Shown here piece after piece: positions 1-8,251 of a stretch of 64,000 nucleotides of DNA (position 1 is its first letter; every line of letters begins with the position of its first letter). Below the pieces are notes generated by a model. It was not told the DNA's origin, did not search any database, and was given only the letters and a program-made list of their open reading frames with translations. The position numbers were made by a program, and so were the translations under genes. The stretch lies in contig QKIH01000107.1 of the NCBI GenBank assembly GCA_003249645.1, forward strand, positions 21,769 through 85,768, given 5' to 3'. Source of the DNA: Desulfobulbaceae bacterium (GTDB taxonomy: Bacteria; Desulfobacterota; Desulfobulbia; Desulfobulbales; Desulfocapsaceae).

Positions 1-427
1 GGCCAAGAATTACCGGGTTGCCCCTCTGCTCTTTATAAACCGGATACAGGACGTCTGGTCTTGCGGCGATAAACGCTGCGATTAACTCCGTGATGAGACC
101 TGCGCTTAAAAAGGGCTGGTCACAGAGCATAAAAAGAGCCCCGTCACATTTACCAGACACCTCCTGTACGCCGGCAATAAGTGAACTGGCCTGCCCTGAT
201 TTAAAATCAGGATTGACAATGATTTTACAGAGCTTGACCAATTCTGCCTTTCGGCGTATCCGGTCTGCATTGGCACCCAGTACCAGCACCGGCTGATTGA
301 AGCCGGCCTCGCGTACAACTGAAATTGCATGGTCGAGCATGCTCCTGCCGGCTATTTCGAGAAGCTGTTTGGGTTGCCCCTTTCTCGACGAGCTGCCTGC
401 AGCAAGGATAACAGCCTGTAATTTCAT
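1..427 (-). CDS. mocA: Molybdenum cofactor cytidylyltransferase, MocA/YgfJ type (3' end outside window)
   Basis: The reading frame runs on the minus strand from an ATG at 427 and leaves the window at position 1, so only about 142 N-terminal residues are seen. The protein opens with the nucleotidyltransferase signature LAAGSSSRKGQPKQLL (residues about 8-23), and further on has the CDQPF motif typical of MobA-like and MocA-like enzymes. This family transfers CMP (MocA) or GMP (MobA) to molybdopterin. The xanthine dehydrogenase family uses the cytosine dinucleotide form in bacteria, and this gene lies 46 bases behind a hydroxylase iron-sulfur subunit, so MocA is the likely assignment. It is the last visible gene of the 4224-to-1 operon. 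Family is clear; CTP preference is inferred from context. Confidence 0.85.
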   Translation of the reverse strand, partial: MKLQAVILAAGSSSRKGQPKQLLEIAGRSMLDHAISVVREAGFNQPVLVLGANADRIRRKAELVKLCKIIVNPDFKSGQASSLIAGVQEVSGKCDGALFMLCDQPFLSAGLITELIAAFIAARPDVLYPVYKEQRGNPVILG

Positions 428-473
428 GCTGTTATCCTTATTTCTGGCCATCTGTGCATATAGCGGATAAGAG

Positions 474-965
474 TTATGGTTTTGACTGGCAGCAGATTGT
501 CGGGTCGGCAGCCTGCTGAATCGCTCTGATAATGCTTGTATAGCCTGTGCAGCGGCAGATATTGCCCCTGATCGTTTCCCGGATCTCCTCTTCTGTCGGG
601 TGGGGATTGCGAACAAGCAGATCCTTGGCGACCAGAATCATACCAGGAGTACAGAAGCCGCATTGTACGGCAGCCTGTTCAAGAAAAGCGTCCTGGATCG
701 GATCGAGTTTCCCCGGGGCCGGGGCCACGCCTTCGATGGTGATGATCTCGGCGCCTGCAACGGCAGTGACTAAAGTTATACAGGCCAGGACAGGATCACC
801 GTTTACCAGAACGGTGCAGGCTCCGCATTCACCGGTGCCGCAGCCGTACTTGGTTCCTGTCAGTCCTAAGGTGTCATGGATGACATTGCTGAGAAGCTCA
901 TTGTCTGTAACGACGACATCATATTCTTCTCTGTTTATATTCAAAGTGATATGTTGTTTGTTCAC
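474..965 (-). CDS. Xanthine dehydrogenase-family [2Fe-2S] subunit (set 1)
   Basis: Small electron-transfer subunit of a molybdenum hydroxylase, carrying two [2Fe-2S] clusters between the Mo-pterin and FAD subunits. Counting from the GTG start it has 163 residues. The N-terminal plant-ferredoxin cluster uses C42, C47, C50 and C62 (motif CGTGECGAC), and the second cluster uses C102, C105, C137 and C139 (CGFC and CRC). The GTG at 965 was chosen because a GGAG ribosome site lies seven bases upstream and the start overlaps the stop of the FAD subunit gene as GTGA, implying translational coupling. An ATG at 992 is in frame but would overlap more. The C-terminal tail has an extra CC pair of unknown meaning. 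Confidence 0.92.
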   Translation of the reverse strand: MNKQHITLNINREEYDVVVTDNELLSNVIHDTLGLTGTKYGCGTGECGACTVLVNGDPVLACITLVTAVAGAEIITIEGVAPAPGKLDPIQDAFLEQAAVQCGFCTPGMILVAKDLLVRNPHPTEEEIRETIRGNICRCTGYTSIIRAIQQAADPTICCQSKP

Positions 966-1861
966 GCGGCATCTCCCTTGGCTCTTACCCATGCTATCTG
1001 AAACACATCCATAAAGATTACGGCAGCTACTTTACGGCGATACTCTGCTGTTGAGCGTATATCGTCGATCGGAGTGATTGTGTCGGCCACCAGCTGAGCA
1101 GCCTTTTGAATCAGCTCGCTTTCAGGGCCTGAGATTTCCTGCCCGCCCAAAATATCATCCACCTTGTCGATGAGCAGGGTGGTTGGTCCGCATGAACCAA
1201 CGGCAACCTTGCAACTTTCGCAGGTGTTTCCGTTACGCTGCACCACGACAGAAATATTGATCTTGGCAATATCGGCGCCGACCCTTTCCATCTTTTTGAA
1301 TTCGCTGCCGGTGTTTTCTGAAGGCAGAGGGACGTTGATGCAGTAAAGCACCTCATTTGCCTGGATGGTGGTTTTTCCGGGACCTGCAAGAAAATCTCTC
1401 AGAGCAACTTCTCGCTCTCCATTCACCGACTTCAGGGTAACGGAACTGCCCAGAGTCAGCAGGCCCGGTACTGTGTCGGCAGCAGGAGAAGCTGTGCAGA
1501 TATTGCCGGCAATAGTTGCCATGTTGAGGATCTGCAGCTTGCCGACGGAAGAAACGCCCTGATGCAGGGCATTTATCGTTGGCAGGCCGCTGCAGGCGGC
1601 GGCAACCTTTTTCAATTTTGCAGCAGCACCGATCTTTAAAATACCGTCCTGAACTGTGATGCAGGCAAGTTCTTCGATCTTCATGGTGCTGATTACGCGT
1701 TTAGGCGCTTTGCGCCCTTCTTTCATCTGGGGGATTAAATCGGTTCCTCCAGCCATCAGTTTTGTTTCCACGCTTGTGTCAGCCAGCAGTTCATAGAGTT
1801 CTGTCATGCTGGTTGGCTGGAAAAAATCAAAATCATTGGTGATGATTCTAGAATTATGCAT
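962..1861 (-). CDS. Xanthine dehydrogenase-family FAD-binding subunit (set 1)
   Basis: Medium subunit of a three-part molybdenum hydroxylase (CoxM/XdhB/HcrB family), 299 residues, the usual length. The two FAD-contact motifs are present: AGGTDL at residues 37-42, in place of the common AGGTDLL, and TIAGNICTASPAAD at about 116-129. The C-terminal CO dehydrogenase flavoprotein domain ends with the usual D-I-R-S-T-A-E-Y-R-R motif. It passes electrons from the [2Fe-2S] subunit to NAD or another acceptor. It sits between the Mo-pterin subunit (14 bases upstream) and the [2Fe-2S] subunit (4-base overlap), the order large-FAD-FeS. Substrate cannot be read from this subunit. Confidence 0.93.
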   Translation of the reverse strand: MHNSRIITNDFDFFQPTSMTELYELLADTSVETKLMAGGTDLIPQMKEGRKAPKRVISTMKIEELACITVQDGILKIGAAAKLKKVAAACSGLPTINALHQGVSSVGKLQILNMATIAGNICTASPAADTVPGLLTLGSSVTLKSVNGEREVALRDFLAGPGKTTIQANEVLYCINVPLPSENTGSEFKKMERVGADIAKINISVVVQRNGNTCESCKVAVGSCGPTTLLIDKVDDILGGQEISGPESELIQKAAQLVADTITPIDDIRSTAEYRRKVAAVIFMDVFQIAWVRAKGDAA

Positions 1862-1875
1862 TGTTGTGACCCCTC

Positions 1876-4224
1876 TTAGGAATTTATGCCAGCTTCTTCG
1901 ATGCGTTTCAGAACCTTTTCCGGGGTCATGGGAGCATCATTGATTCTGATACCGAGAGCGTTGTATACGGCATTGGCCACTGCTCCTGCGGTTGCATTGT
2001 TTGCGGCTTCGCCGACTCCCTTGGCGCCGAAAGGACCGCTGGGCTCATAGGTGTTGGCGAAAAATACCTGCAGATCGTCGATCATCGGCATTTCTTTGGC
2101 TGTATACATCTTATAATCCATCAAACCTGCGTTGCATGTCAGGTGACCGGTTTCCGGATTGTAGTCGGAGTCTTCAAGCAGAGCCAGGGCAACGCCACGG
2201 CAGAGACCGCCCTCGAGCTGACCGGCGGTGAGCTTTGGATTCATGACAGTTCCGGCATCAACGGCCGCAACGGCTCGTGTTGTTCTGATCTCACCTGTCC
2301 AGGTGTCCACTTCAACCTCGATGAAGTTGGTGACAAAGCATGGCGGACAGTTAGTCTGGCGGTGGCTGGAAACACCAATTGCTGTTCCCCAGCCTTTGAA
2401 CTGGGCGGTTTTGGCAGCCTCGCCGACAGTGATCTGTTTGTCGGTCCCTTCAAGGAAGATAAGGCCTTCACCGGTTACCGGATTCGGCTTAATTTGCAGG
2501 GCTTCCGGGTTGACATCAAGCAGCTTTGAAGCGATTTCAAGGATTGTCTTCTTGGCAATGGTCGCGGCCCTGAGGGCAGCAGCGCCGCCGCAATAGATAC
2601 CCCTGGTGGCGTGGGTGCAGACGTCATACCCAGTGGTTGCGGTGCTTGATGGTGAAACTCCAATAAGCTCAACGCCGATTCCCAGTTCTTCACCGACTAT
2701 TTTGGCAATTGCATCCAGGGTTCCTCCGCCGTGACACATGAGGGCGGTGGAAACATCGGCTGAGCCGTCTTCGTTGATTTTCACCATGGCGGTTGAATAG
2801 TCGATAACCTCACCCGGCTGCGGGGCACCTGTTCCTGAAGTGTGAAAACCCCTGCCGACACCTATGCCTCTTCTGAAGCGTCCGGTTTTCTCCTCCGGCT
2901 TTCCGCGGTCATCCCAGCCGATCATCTCCCGGCCCTTGACGAGCATTTCTTCAACGCCGCAGCTTCTGATGATGGATCGAACAGTCGGCCCCTGACCCCA
3001 GAAGGTCTGTCCGAGTCCGACATAGTTTTTCAGGCGCAGTTCAATGGGATCCATGCCGAGTTTATCGGCGATCATATCCATCAGAGACTCGACAGCAAAA
3101 GTTACCTGCGGGTTGCCGTAGCCCTGCATCGCACAGGCTGGAGCCTTGTTGGTGTAGACGCCTGTTCCTGCAAAGCGAAGGGCGGGCATCCTGTAAAGAG
3201 AGACAAACCAACCTGCCATGCAGCCCAGCAGCGGGTAAATCTGGATATTGTGTGCACCGGCATCTACCAGGGTCTCAAGCTGTCCGGCGGTGATAAGGCC
3301 GTCCTTGGTGACACCGTACTTCAGCTTGATTCTGGAAGGATATTTACAGTGATTATACATATCCTCTTCGCGGGTCAGGATCAGCTTGACCGGTTTGCCT
3401 GCTTTGCGGGCAAGGGCTACGCAGATGGCAATCGGTGTATTCATCTGGATGGAGGAACCGAAGGCCCCGCCGATGGTGACCCGATGGACATTGACCTTGC
3501 TGAGCGGGATATCAAAAATCCGGCCGAGCAACTGTCTGGTGTTATGGATTGACTGGGTGGTAGGCCATACGGTTATGCCACCGTCTGCCTCAGGTTTGCA
3601 GACGACACCCTTGGTCTCCATCTGGCCATGGTAAACGCGGCCGGTGGAGAAACTGTCTTCAACTATCAGGTCTGCCTTGGCAAAGCCTTCTGCGAGATCT
3701 CCTTCTTCGATAACGCGCTGACAGGCAATATTGTGCTCGATGGGGAGCACCTTGTCGCCAAGCATGACCTCGTCATAGAGAGCTGTGCAGCCGTCTTCCA
3801 TGGCCCTTACCGGATCAAAGACACCGGGAAGCAGCTCGTATTCTACCTTAACCGTGGCAAGCGCTTTTTCTGCAAGGGCCTCGGTCGGTGCGGCGACGGC
3901 CATAACACCTTCGCCCACATGACGGATGATATTGGGAAGAACCGTGCGGTCCCGGTAGGTCCGTTCCGGGATGCTGACCTGACGCTCGTTGTACACCTTC
4001 TTAGGCACATCGTCATAGGTTAGGCACACAGCACCCATTGCCTCTGCCTCGGAGGTGTCCACTGAGATGATTCTGGCGTGGGGGTGCGGAGAGCGCAATA
4101 CCCTGGCAAACAGCATTCCCGGCAGGATAACATCGCAAGAGAAAATCTCCGCTCCGGTAACTTTTCCAAAGCCGTCCTTTTTCTGGGTATCTCTACCTAC
4201 ACTGAAGAATTTTTTTTCTGACAT
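1876..4224 (-). CDS. Xanthine dehydrogenase-family molybdopterin-binding (large) subunit (set 1)
   Basis: Catalytic subunit of 782 residues that binds molybdopterin cytosine dinucleotide and hydroxylates a heterocycle or similar substrate with water-derived oxygen. The a/b hammerhead domain occupies about residues 20-130 and the Mo-cofactor-binding domains follow. The general base Glu is present in GAKGVGE (E739). The usual GGGFGGK loop is GGAFGSS here (252-258), and the QMET region near 201 replaces the PMEP seen in its sister subunit at 9732-12026, so the active-site pocket differs. The start at 4224 has a GGAG site five bases upstream. It leads an operon large-FAD-FeS-mocA. Family certain, substrate unknown. 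Confidence 0.92.
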   Translation of the reverse strand: MSEKKFFSVGRDTQKKDGFGKVTGAEIFSCDVILPGMLFARVLRSPHPHARIISVDTSEAEAMGAVCLTYDDVPKKVYNERQVSIPERTYRDRTVLPNIIRHVGEGVMAVAAPTEALAEKALATVKVEYELLPGVFDPVRAMEDGCTALYDEVMLGDKVLPIEHNIACQRVIEEGDLAEGFAKADLIVEDSFSTGRVYHGQMETKGVVCKPEADGGITVWPTTQSIHNTRQLLGRIFDIPLSKVNVHRVTIGGAFGSSIQMNTPIAICVALARKAGKPVKLILTREEDMYNHCKYPSRIKLKYGVTKDGLITAGQLETLVDAGAHNIQIYPLLGCMAGWFVSLYRMPALRFAGTGVYTNKAPACAMQGYGNPQVTFAVESLMDMIADKLGMDPIELRLKNYVGLGQTFWGQGPTVRSIIRSCGVEEMLVKGREMIGWDDRGKPEEKTGRFRRGIGVGRGFHTSGTGAPQPGEVIDYSTAMVKINEDGSADVSTALMCHGGGTLDAIAKIVGEELGIGVELIGVSPSSTATTGYDVCTHATRGIYCGGAAALRAATIAKKTILEIASKLLDVNPEALQIKPNPVTGEGLIFLEGTDKQITVGEAAKTAQFKGWGTAIGVSSHRQTNCPPCFVTNFIEVEVDTWTGEIRTTRAVAAVDAGTVMNPKLTAGQLEGGLCRGVALALLEDSDYNPETGHLTCNAGLMDYKMYTAKEMPMIDDLQVFFANTYEPSGPFGAKGVGEAANNATAGAVANAVYNALGIRINDAPMTPEKVLKRIEEAGINS

Positions 4225-4320
4225 ACTGACTCCATTTCAGTTTTTTCAGAGTCCATCTACATATTGTATGAGACTTATTATAAAAAAATATCGATTACAG
4301 ATCCTTGCCCAGCGGCCCTG

Positions 4321-4890
4321 TTACCAGACCGGAGGGGAAAAGACGAACAGCACTTGTGCCGACTCGTCTGTGTTATTCATCCACTTATGGGGTAATTCGC
4401 CGTCAAAATAGAGGGTGTCGCCCTCTTTGAGCGTGATTTTTTCTCCGTCTACTACGAACTCCATTTCACCTTTCATGATCAAAACGAATTCTTCACTGTT
4501 TTGCCTGTGCCTCAGATGACAGTCCTGGCTGGAGTTGCCCCCCGGTTCCACCACGGTGATAATTGGCTGCATGCTTTTCTGTGAGACGGCTGCAGTCAAG
4601 GGCTGGGAATAAATCAGGCCCATTGGGTACTGCAGGGTCTGCCGCTGGTCAAAAGGCAGGTGAAAGCTTGCTTTGGTATTGCTGCCGTTTTCTTTCAACA
4701 GATTGGCAACACTGGTCTGCAGTTCATTGGCAATCGTGCCGAGTACGGCAAGGGAAGGGGAGGACAGCCCGTTCTCAATCTGAGAAAGATACGATTTGGA
4801 GCAGCCTGCAGCCTGTGCCAGGGTATCGAGGGTCAGATCGTTGGCCAATCTGTACTTTTTTATCTGTGCACCCAGTTCTTTTCCGTTCAT
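4321..4890 (-). CDS. XRE-family transcriptional regulator with cupin sensor domain
   Basis: A 189-residue protein with an N-terminal helix-turn-helix of the XRE type (about residues 8-60, including the TLAQAAGCSKSYLSQIENG stretch) and a C-terminal cupin barrel (about 110-185, with the HRQNSEEFV and LPHKW motifs). This PuuR/SutR-like architecture usually represses a nearby catabolic operon and senses a small metabolite in the cupin. It lies 24 bases behind yqeB and 96 bases ahead of the first large-subunit gene, so it probably controls one or both molybdenum hydroxylase operons. No strong ribosome site precedes the ATG, which may indicate low expression or translational coupling. Ligand unknown. 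Confidence 0.9.
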   Translation of the reverse strand: MNGKELGAQIKKYRLANDLTLDTLAQAAGCSKSYLSQIENGLSSPSLAVLGTIANELQTSVANLLKENGSNTKASFHLPFDQRQTLQYPMGLIYSQPLTAAVSQKSMQPIITVVEPGGNSSQDCHLRHRQNSEEFVLIMKGEMEFVVDGEKITLKEGDTLYFDGELPHKWMNNTDESAQVLFVFSPPVW

Positions 4891-4914
4891 ATCGATTTGG
4901 TCAGTTATTGTTGT

Positions 4915-5712
4915 CTAGTGATTAATGCTGGTCAGAACCGCTTCGAGAACTGCTCCGCCAAGCCCGAGGCTCTTGTCTGATATGAGGTTGATATCGACGC
5001 CTTCACGCGGTTCCATATCGCCGATTTTCAGTCCTTTTGTAACTTCAATACCATCCCTGATCAGCCCTCTTACCGTGCCGGTGATGGCTGTTTTTACCGG
5101 AACAGAGCCGACTGTTGCGACTATGTCTCCGGCTTTTACCAGGTCACCAAGCTTGACTTGAGCCTTGAAGAGGCCGTCGGCAGGTGCGCGAAGAACCCGG
5201 TCAACATCGAATCCCATTACTTTTCCGGGGATTCCGGTGTTCTTCTCAGCACTGCCCTTGTAGAGCACTCTGCCGCAGTTCGGGCCGCGGTTGGTTTCCA
5301 CCACCGCGTGGACATCCAGCCCTGCGGTAAATCCGGGGCCGAGGCCGATGACAAGCTGTGCTTCATCCATACGGGTACCGAGATTGCGTTTAGCCAGGAT
5401 TGCATCGATGACGATCTGCGGTTTTCTGTCTCTTATGGTGTCCCACTGCGGATCAATCACAACGGGAATCTCGCCTCGCTCAATAGCCCTGTCCATCTCG
5501 CCACTGTCTGTGCAGAGAACGCCTGTAACCTTGTCGACAACGATACTGTGGTCGTAAACCGCCTCACAGAAAGAGACTCGTCTCCTGACCGCCATGGGTT
5601 TGGCAATCTCCAGCATGCTGATATGTCTGAAACCGGACCGGTAAAGCCGCCAGGCTATGCCTGAGGCCATTTCGCCGGCCCCTTTGATGATTATTGAGGT
5701 ATCACGAAACAT
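4915..5712 (-). CDS. yqeB: YqeB-family selenium-dependent molybdenum hydroxylase accessory protein
   Basis: A 265-residue protein of the YqeB/EF2563 family, recognised by the N-terminal Rossmann-like motif GAGEMASG (residues 11-18) and the later motifs GLGPGFTAG and RAPADG. In comparative genomics YqeB occurs with SelD, YqeC and molybdenum hydroxylases whose cofactor contains labile non-selenocysteine selenium, and it is thought to act in maturing that Mo-Se cofactor. Its presence between a MoeA-like gene and the regulator is the main evidence that the hydroxylases here may be selenium-dependent. The start at 5712 follows GGAAGA by five bases and overlaps the end region of the preceding gene closely (the stop lies at 5717-5715). 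Biochemical role in this family is only partly known. Confidence 0.88.
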   Translation of the reverse strand: MFRDTSIIIKGAGEMASGIAWRLYRSGFRHISMLEIAKPMAVRRRVSFCEAVYDHSIVVDKVTGVLCTDSGEMDRAIERGEIPVVIDPQWDTIRDRKPQIVIDAILAKRNLGTRMDEAQLVIGLGPGFTAGLDVHAVVETNRGPNCGRVLYKGSAEKNTGIPGKVMGFDVDRVLRAPADGLFKAQVKLGDLVKAGDIVATVGSVPVKTAITGTVRGLIRDGIEVTKGLKIGDMEPREGVDINLISDKSLGLGGAVLEAVLTSINH

Positions 5713-5714
5713 AG

Positions 5715-6785
5715 TTATCTTCCAAAGCTGCAGTTAGGGAAAACACAGGTCGGACAGTTCAGGCAGAGTCCGCCGTGGCCAAGGGCATAAATCTCTTCCG
5801 GCGATATCTTCTCTCCGGCAAGTACCCTTGGAAAAACAAGATCAAACAGGGTTATGTGGCTGTGAAAGACACAGGCTGGCAGGCCGAGCACGACAATTCC
5901 GTCAAGGTTGCCCATGAGAAACATTGCGCCGGGCAGCACCGGGGTGCCGTACAGTTCTATGGTGGTTCCTGACTTGCGCACTCCCTGGCGGGTGACGTCG
6001 TCGGCATCAATGGAAAGACCGCCGGTAAGAAGGATTATTTCAGCTCCTGCTGCCTTTGCTTCTAAGATCTTTTCAGCAATAATATCTGCATTATCCGGGG
6101 CATTATCCTTTGAGATAAGCTCAGCCTCGTAGTCGCGAATCTTCTGGCCGATAAAATCATCAAAGCGGTCTTCGATTTTGCCGGTCATAATCTCGCTGCC
6201 GGTGACAACCGCTGCAACCTTGAGGTTCTTGTAGGGCAGGATGGAGACAACCGGGCCGGATTCCTTGATGATATCGGCAACCCTGTCAAGACGGGAGGCA
6301 TCAATGGTAAGAGGGATGATCCTTGTGCCGGCTACCTTCTCTCCCTGCTTGACCGGAATAGTTGATTTGCGGGTGGCAAAAGAGATGTCGCCCAGGCTGT
6401 TGATTTTCATCAATGCCTCAACATTCACTTTGAGGATGCCTGCCGCATCTGCGGTCATATCTGATTTCCCTTCCGAAGGGCTGGACCAGCTCAATCCTTC
6501 TCCCACGGCCATTTCACTGATGCGGAGCGCCGCATCATCCTCGTGGATGGTTTTGTCATCAAGATCCAGGATGAAGAGATTGTTTTTACCGCAGCTTTCA
6601 AGGACCGGTATATCTTCCTGTCTGATTATGTGGCCACGTTTGAAAACAGCGGTTTTAGATTTACCGGGGATAATCTGGGTGATGTCGTGGGACAGCACAG
6701 TGCCGACAGCATCACGCACGCTGATAGTTTTGTATCCGGTTTTATTGGTTTCGTTACACACAACAAGATCCTCAAGTTTATTCAA
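5715..6785 (-). CDS. MoeA-like molybdopterin-binding protein with C-terminal cysteine cluster
   Basis: A 356-residue protein with a MoCF-biosynthesis domain (about residues 165-310; motifs VVTGSEI and LTGGLSIDADD) as in MoeA/CinA proteins, which bind molybdopterin or its adenylylated form. Upstream is a shorter MoeA N-terminal-like region. The last 16 residues form the cysteine cluster CLNCPTCVFPNCSFG (C341, C344, C347, C352), which could hold a metal or Fe-S cluster and is absent from ordinary MoeA. This version is known from loci for selenium-dependent hydroxylases. The first in-frame start is TTG at 6785; a GTG at 6761 with GAGGA seven bases upstream is an equally good choice. Likely a maturation factor for the neighbouring hydroxylases. 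Confidence 0.85.
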   Translation of the reverse strand: MNKLEDLVVCNETNKTGYKTISVRDAVGTVLSHDITQIIPGKSKTAVFKRGHIIRQEDIPVLESCGKNNLFILDLDDKTIHEDDAALRISEMAVGEGLSWSSPSEGKSDMTADAAGILKVNVEALMKINSLGDISFATRKSTIPVKQGEKVAGTRIIPLTIDASRLDRVADIIKESGPVVSILPYKNLKVAAVVTGSEIMTGKIEDRFDDFIGQKIRDYEAELISKDNAPDNADIIAEKILEAKAAGAEIILLTGGLSIDADDVTRQGVRKSGTTIELYGTPVLPGAMFLMGNLDGIVVLGLPACVFHSHITLFDLVFPRVLAGEKISPEEIYALGHGGLCLNCPTCVFPNCSFGR

Positions 6786-6797
6786 AAAAGTGTTCAG

Positions 6798-8210
6798 CTA
6801 TCGCAAGGTGCAAAAAGGCGTCTCTTTACTATCCACAACAAGCGGAGTAAGGCCGCGGGCGGTAACGGTTTCTTTGCCGGCGGGTGTTGTGATAATGGTT
6901 GAACCGGTGCCGAAAATTCTGCCGCGATGCATGACGGCTTGGCCCTGGTTGAAGGTCATAACTGGTTTAAGTCTGTTTGTATCCACTACCGTGATGTCGG
7001 CATCTGCACCGATACTGAAGTGCCCCTTATCGACAAGGCCCAGAATTCTTGCCGGATTGTAGGAGGCCTTTCTGGCAAAATCATTCATGCTCATTGCTTC
7101 GAGTCTGACGAGGGCAAGTCCTTTTTCAACGGTGACATTTCTAGGAATCCCGCCGCCGTCAGTGCTTATGCAGTCAACGACGTATGAAGAGTCGTCGCGT
7201 CTGGCGGTGGCAATCCGTAATCGTGGTATCTCCGGATTTACGGCAAAGCTGATGGTAATGTCGGTGTTTTTTGAACGCCAGTAATCGACAGCCTTCTGAC
7301 CGGTAGTGAGGATGACCACGCCGCCAAGTTCCTGATTGACCTGGGCCCAGCCTTCGTAAATGGCCTTCTCAAGACCAGCTTCGGTTGTCTCGTAGTTTCT
7401 GGCCTCAAGACACATGACTGTGACCTGGCTCAGGGGAACACCGTTTTTGCACTCGCCGCTGGTGCCGTTAACCGGGGAGAGGTAACTCTCGCTGACAATA
7501 TTCGGGTTCTCTTTTAATAGTGAGAGTGCAATCTCAGCTTCTGCATGGCAGTCGATTACCCGGCCTCTGCAGTAGCTGTTGATGTGCGCCATGTGGATAT
7601 TGCGATTTGCGGTTATCTTGATTGCTTCCTGGAATCCGCCGATATCTGATCTGGTGGCAAGAGAACCCGCGTGGAAGGCAAGATAGGCTCCTCTTTCAAG
7701 GGCAACATCGATGGCTGTTGCTGTTGCTTCAGGCGTAAGAGGGTAGTGGCCGCCGAGAATTTTGAAGCCGATTGCTCCCGCTTTCAAGTTGTCTGTAAGC
7801 AGGTTTTCAAGTTCGGCTCGTGACGGATTGGTGTCTTTTACGGTGTCACCGGGGCGGACATAGTTGATGCAGGCGATATTCAGGCCGCAGCCGTAATCTT
7901 TAGCTATCTCAAGAACGCTGTTGATTGGGCCGGACATGTCCAGTGCGGTTGTTACGCCGGCAAGGGCCATCATCTTGTGGGCAAAACGGCCGCCAAGCCA
8001 TGCCGAAGCGTGCATGTGAAGATCGACAAGGCCTGGAATGATATTGAGGCCGGTAACATCTACGGCGTCTTTGGCTGCACCTGCACTGATTGATGGTGCT
8101 ATCTCTGCAATCTTGCCATCCTTGACGGCAAGATCATATCGACCGGAAAGATTGTTTGCCGGATCGTTTACCGTGCCGTTTTGTAGTACGAGATCGTATA
8201 TGTAGCTCAT
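6798..8210 (-). CDS. Amidohydrolase-family protein, dihydroorotase/hydantoinase-like
   Basis: A 470-residue cyclic amidohydrolase with the binuclear metal site of the superfamily: HMH at residues 65-67 in DLHMH, a likely carbamylated lysine K150 (GFKILGG), His 180 (AFHAGS), His 209 (MAHINS) and an Asp in the STDGGG motif near residue 348. It should hydrolyse a C-N bond of a ring amide or related compound. The STDGGG motif replaces the SDH of typical dihydropyrimidinases, so the substrate probably differs from that of the adjacent hydantoinase-like enzyme (8252-9718). AGGA lies seven bases before the ATG. Cytoplasmic, no signal peptide. D-aminoacylase-like or imidase roles are alternatives. 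Confidence 0.82.
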   Translation of the reverse strand: MSYIYDLVLQNGTVNDPANNLSGRYDLAVKDGKIAEIAPSISAGAAKDAVDVTGLNIIPGLVDLHMHASAWLGGRFAHKMMALAGVTTALDMSGPINSVLEIAKDYGCGLNIACINYVRPGDTVKDTNPSRAELENLLTDNLKAGAIGFKILGGHYPLTPEATATAIDVALERGAYLAFHAGSLATRSDIGGFQEAIKITANRNIHMAHINSYCRGRVIDCHAEAEIALSLLKENPNIVSESYLSPVNGTSGECKNGVPLSQVTVMCLEARNYETTEAGLEKAIYEGWAQVNQELGGVVILTTGQKAVDYWRSKNTDITISFAVNPEIPRLRIATARRDDSSYVVDCISTDGGGIPRNVTVEKGLALVRLEAMSMNDFARKASYNPARILGLVDKGHFSIGADADITVVDTNRLKPVMTFNQGQAVMHRGRIFGTGSTIITTPAGKETVTARGLTPLVVDSKETPFCTLR

Positions 8211-8251
8211 GGTTTAATCCTGATTATAGGCGTGTTAGTTTAGTCGGATGA

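Noticed and set aside
2842..3552. 236-codon plus-strand frame inside the set 1 large subunit gene
   Set aside because: Antisense shadow of a well-supported gene with no protein features.
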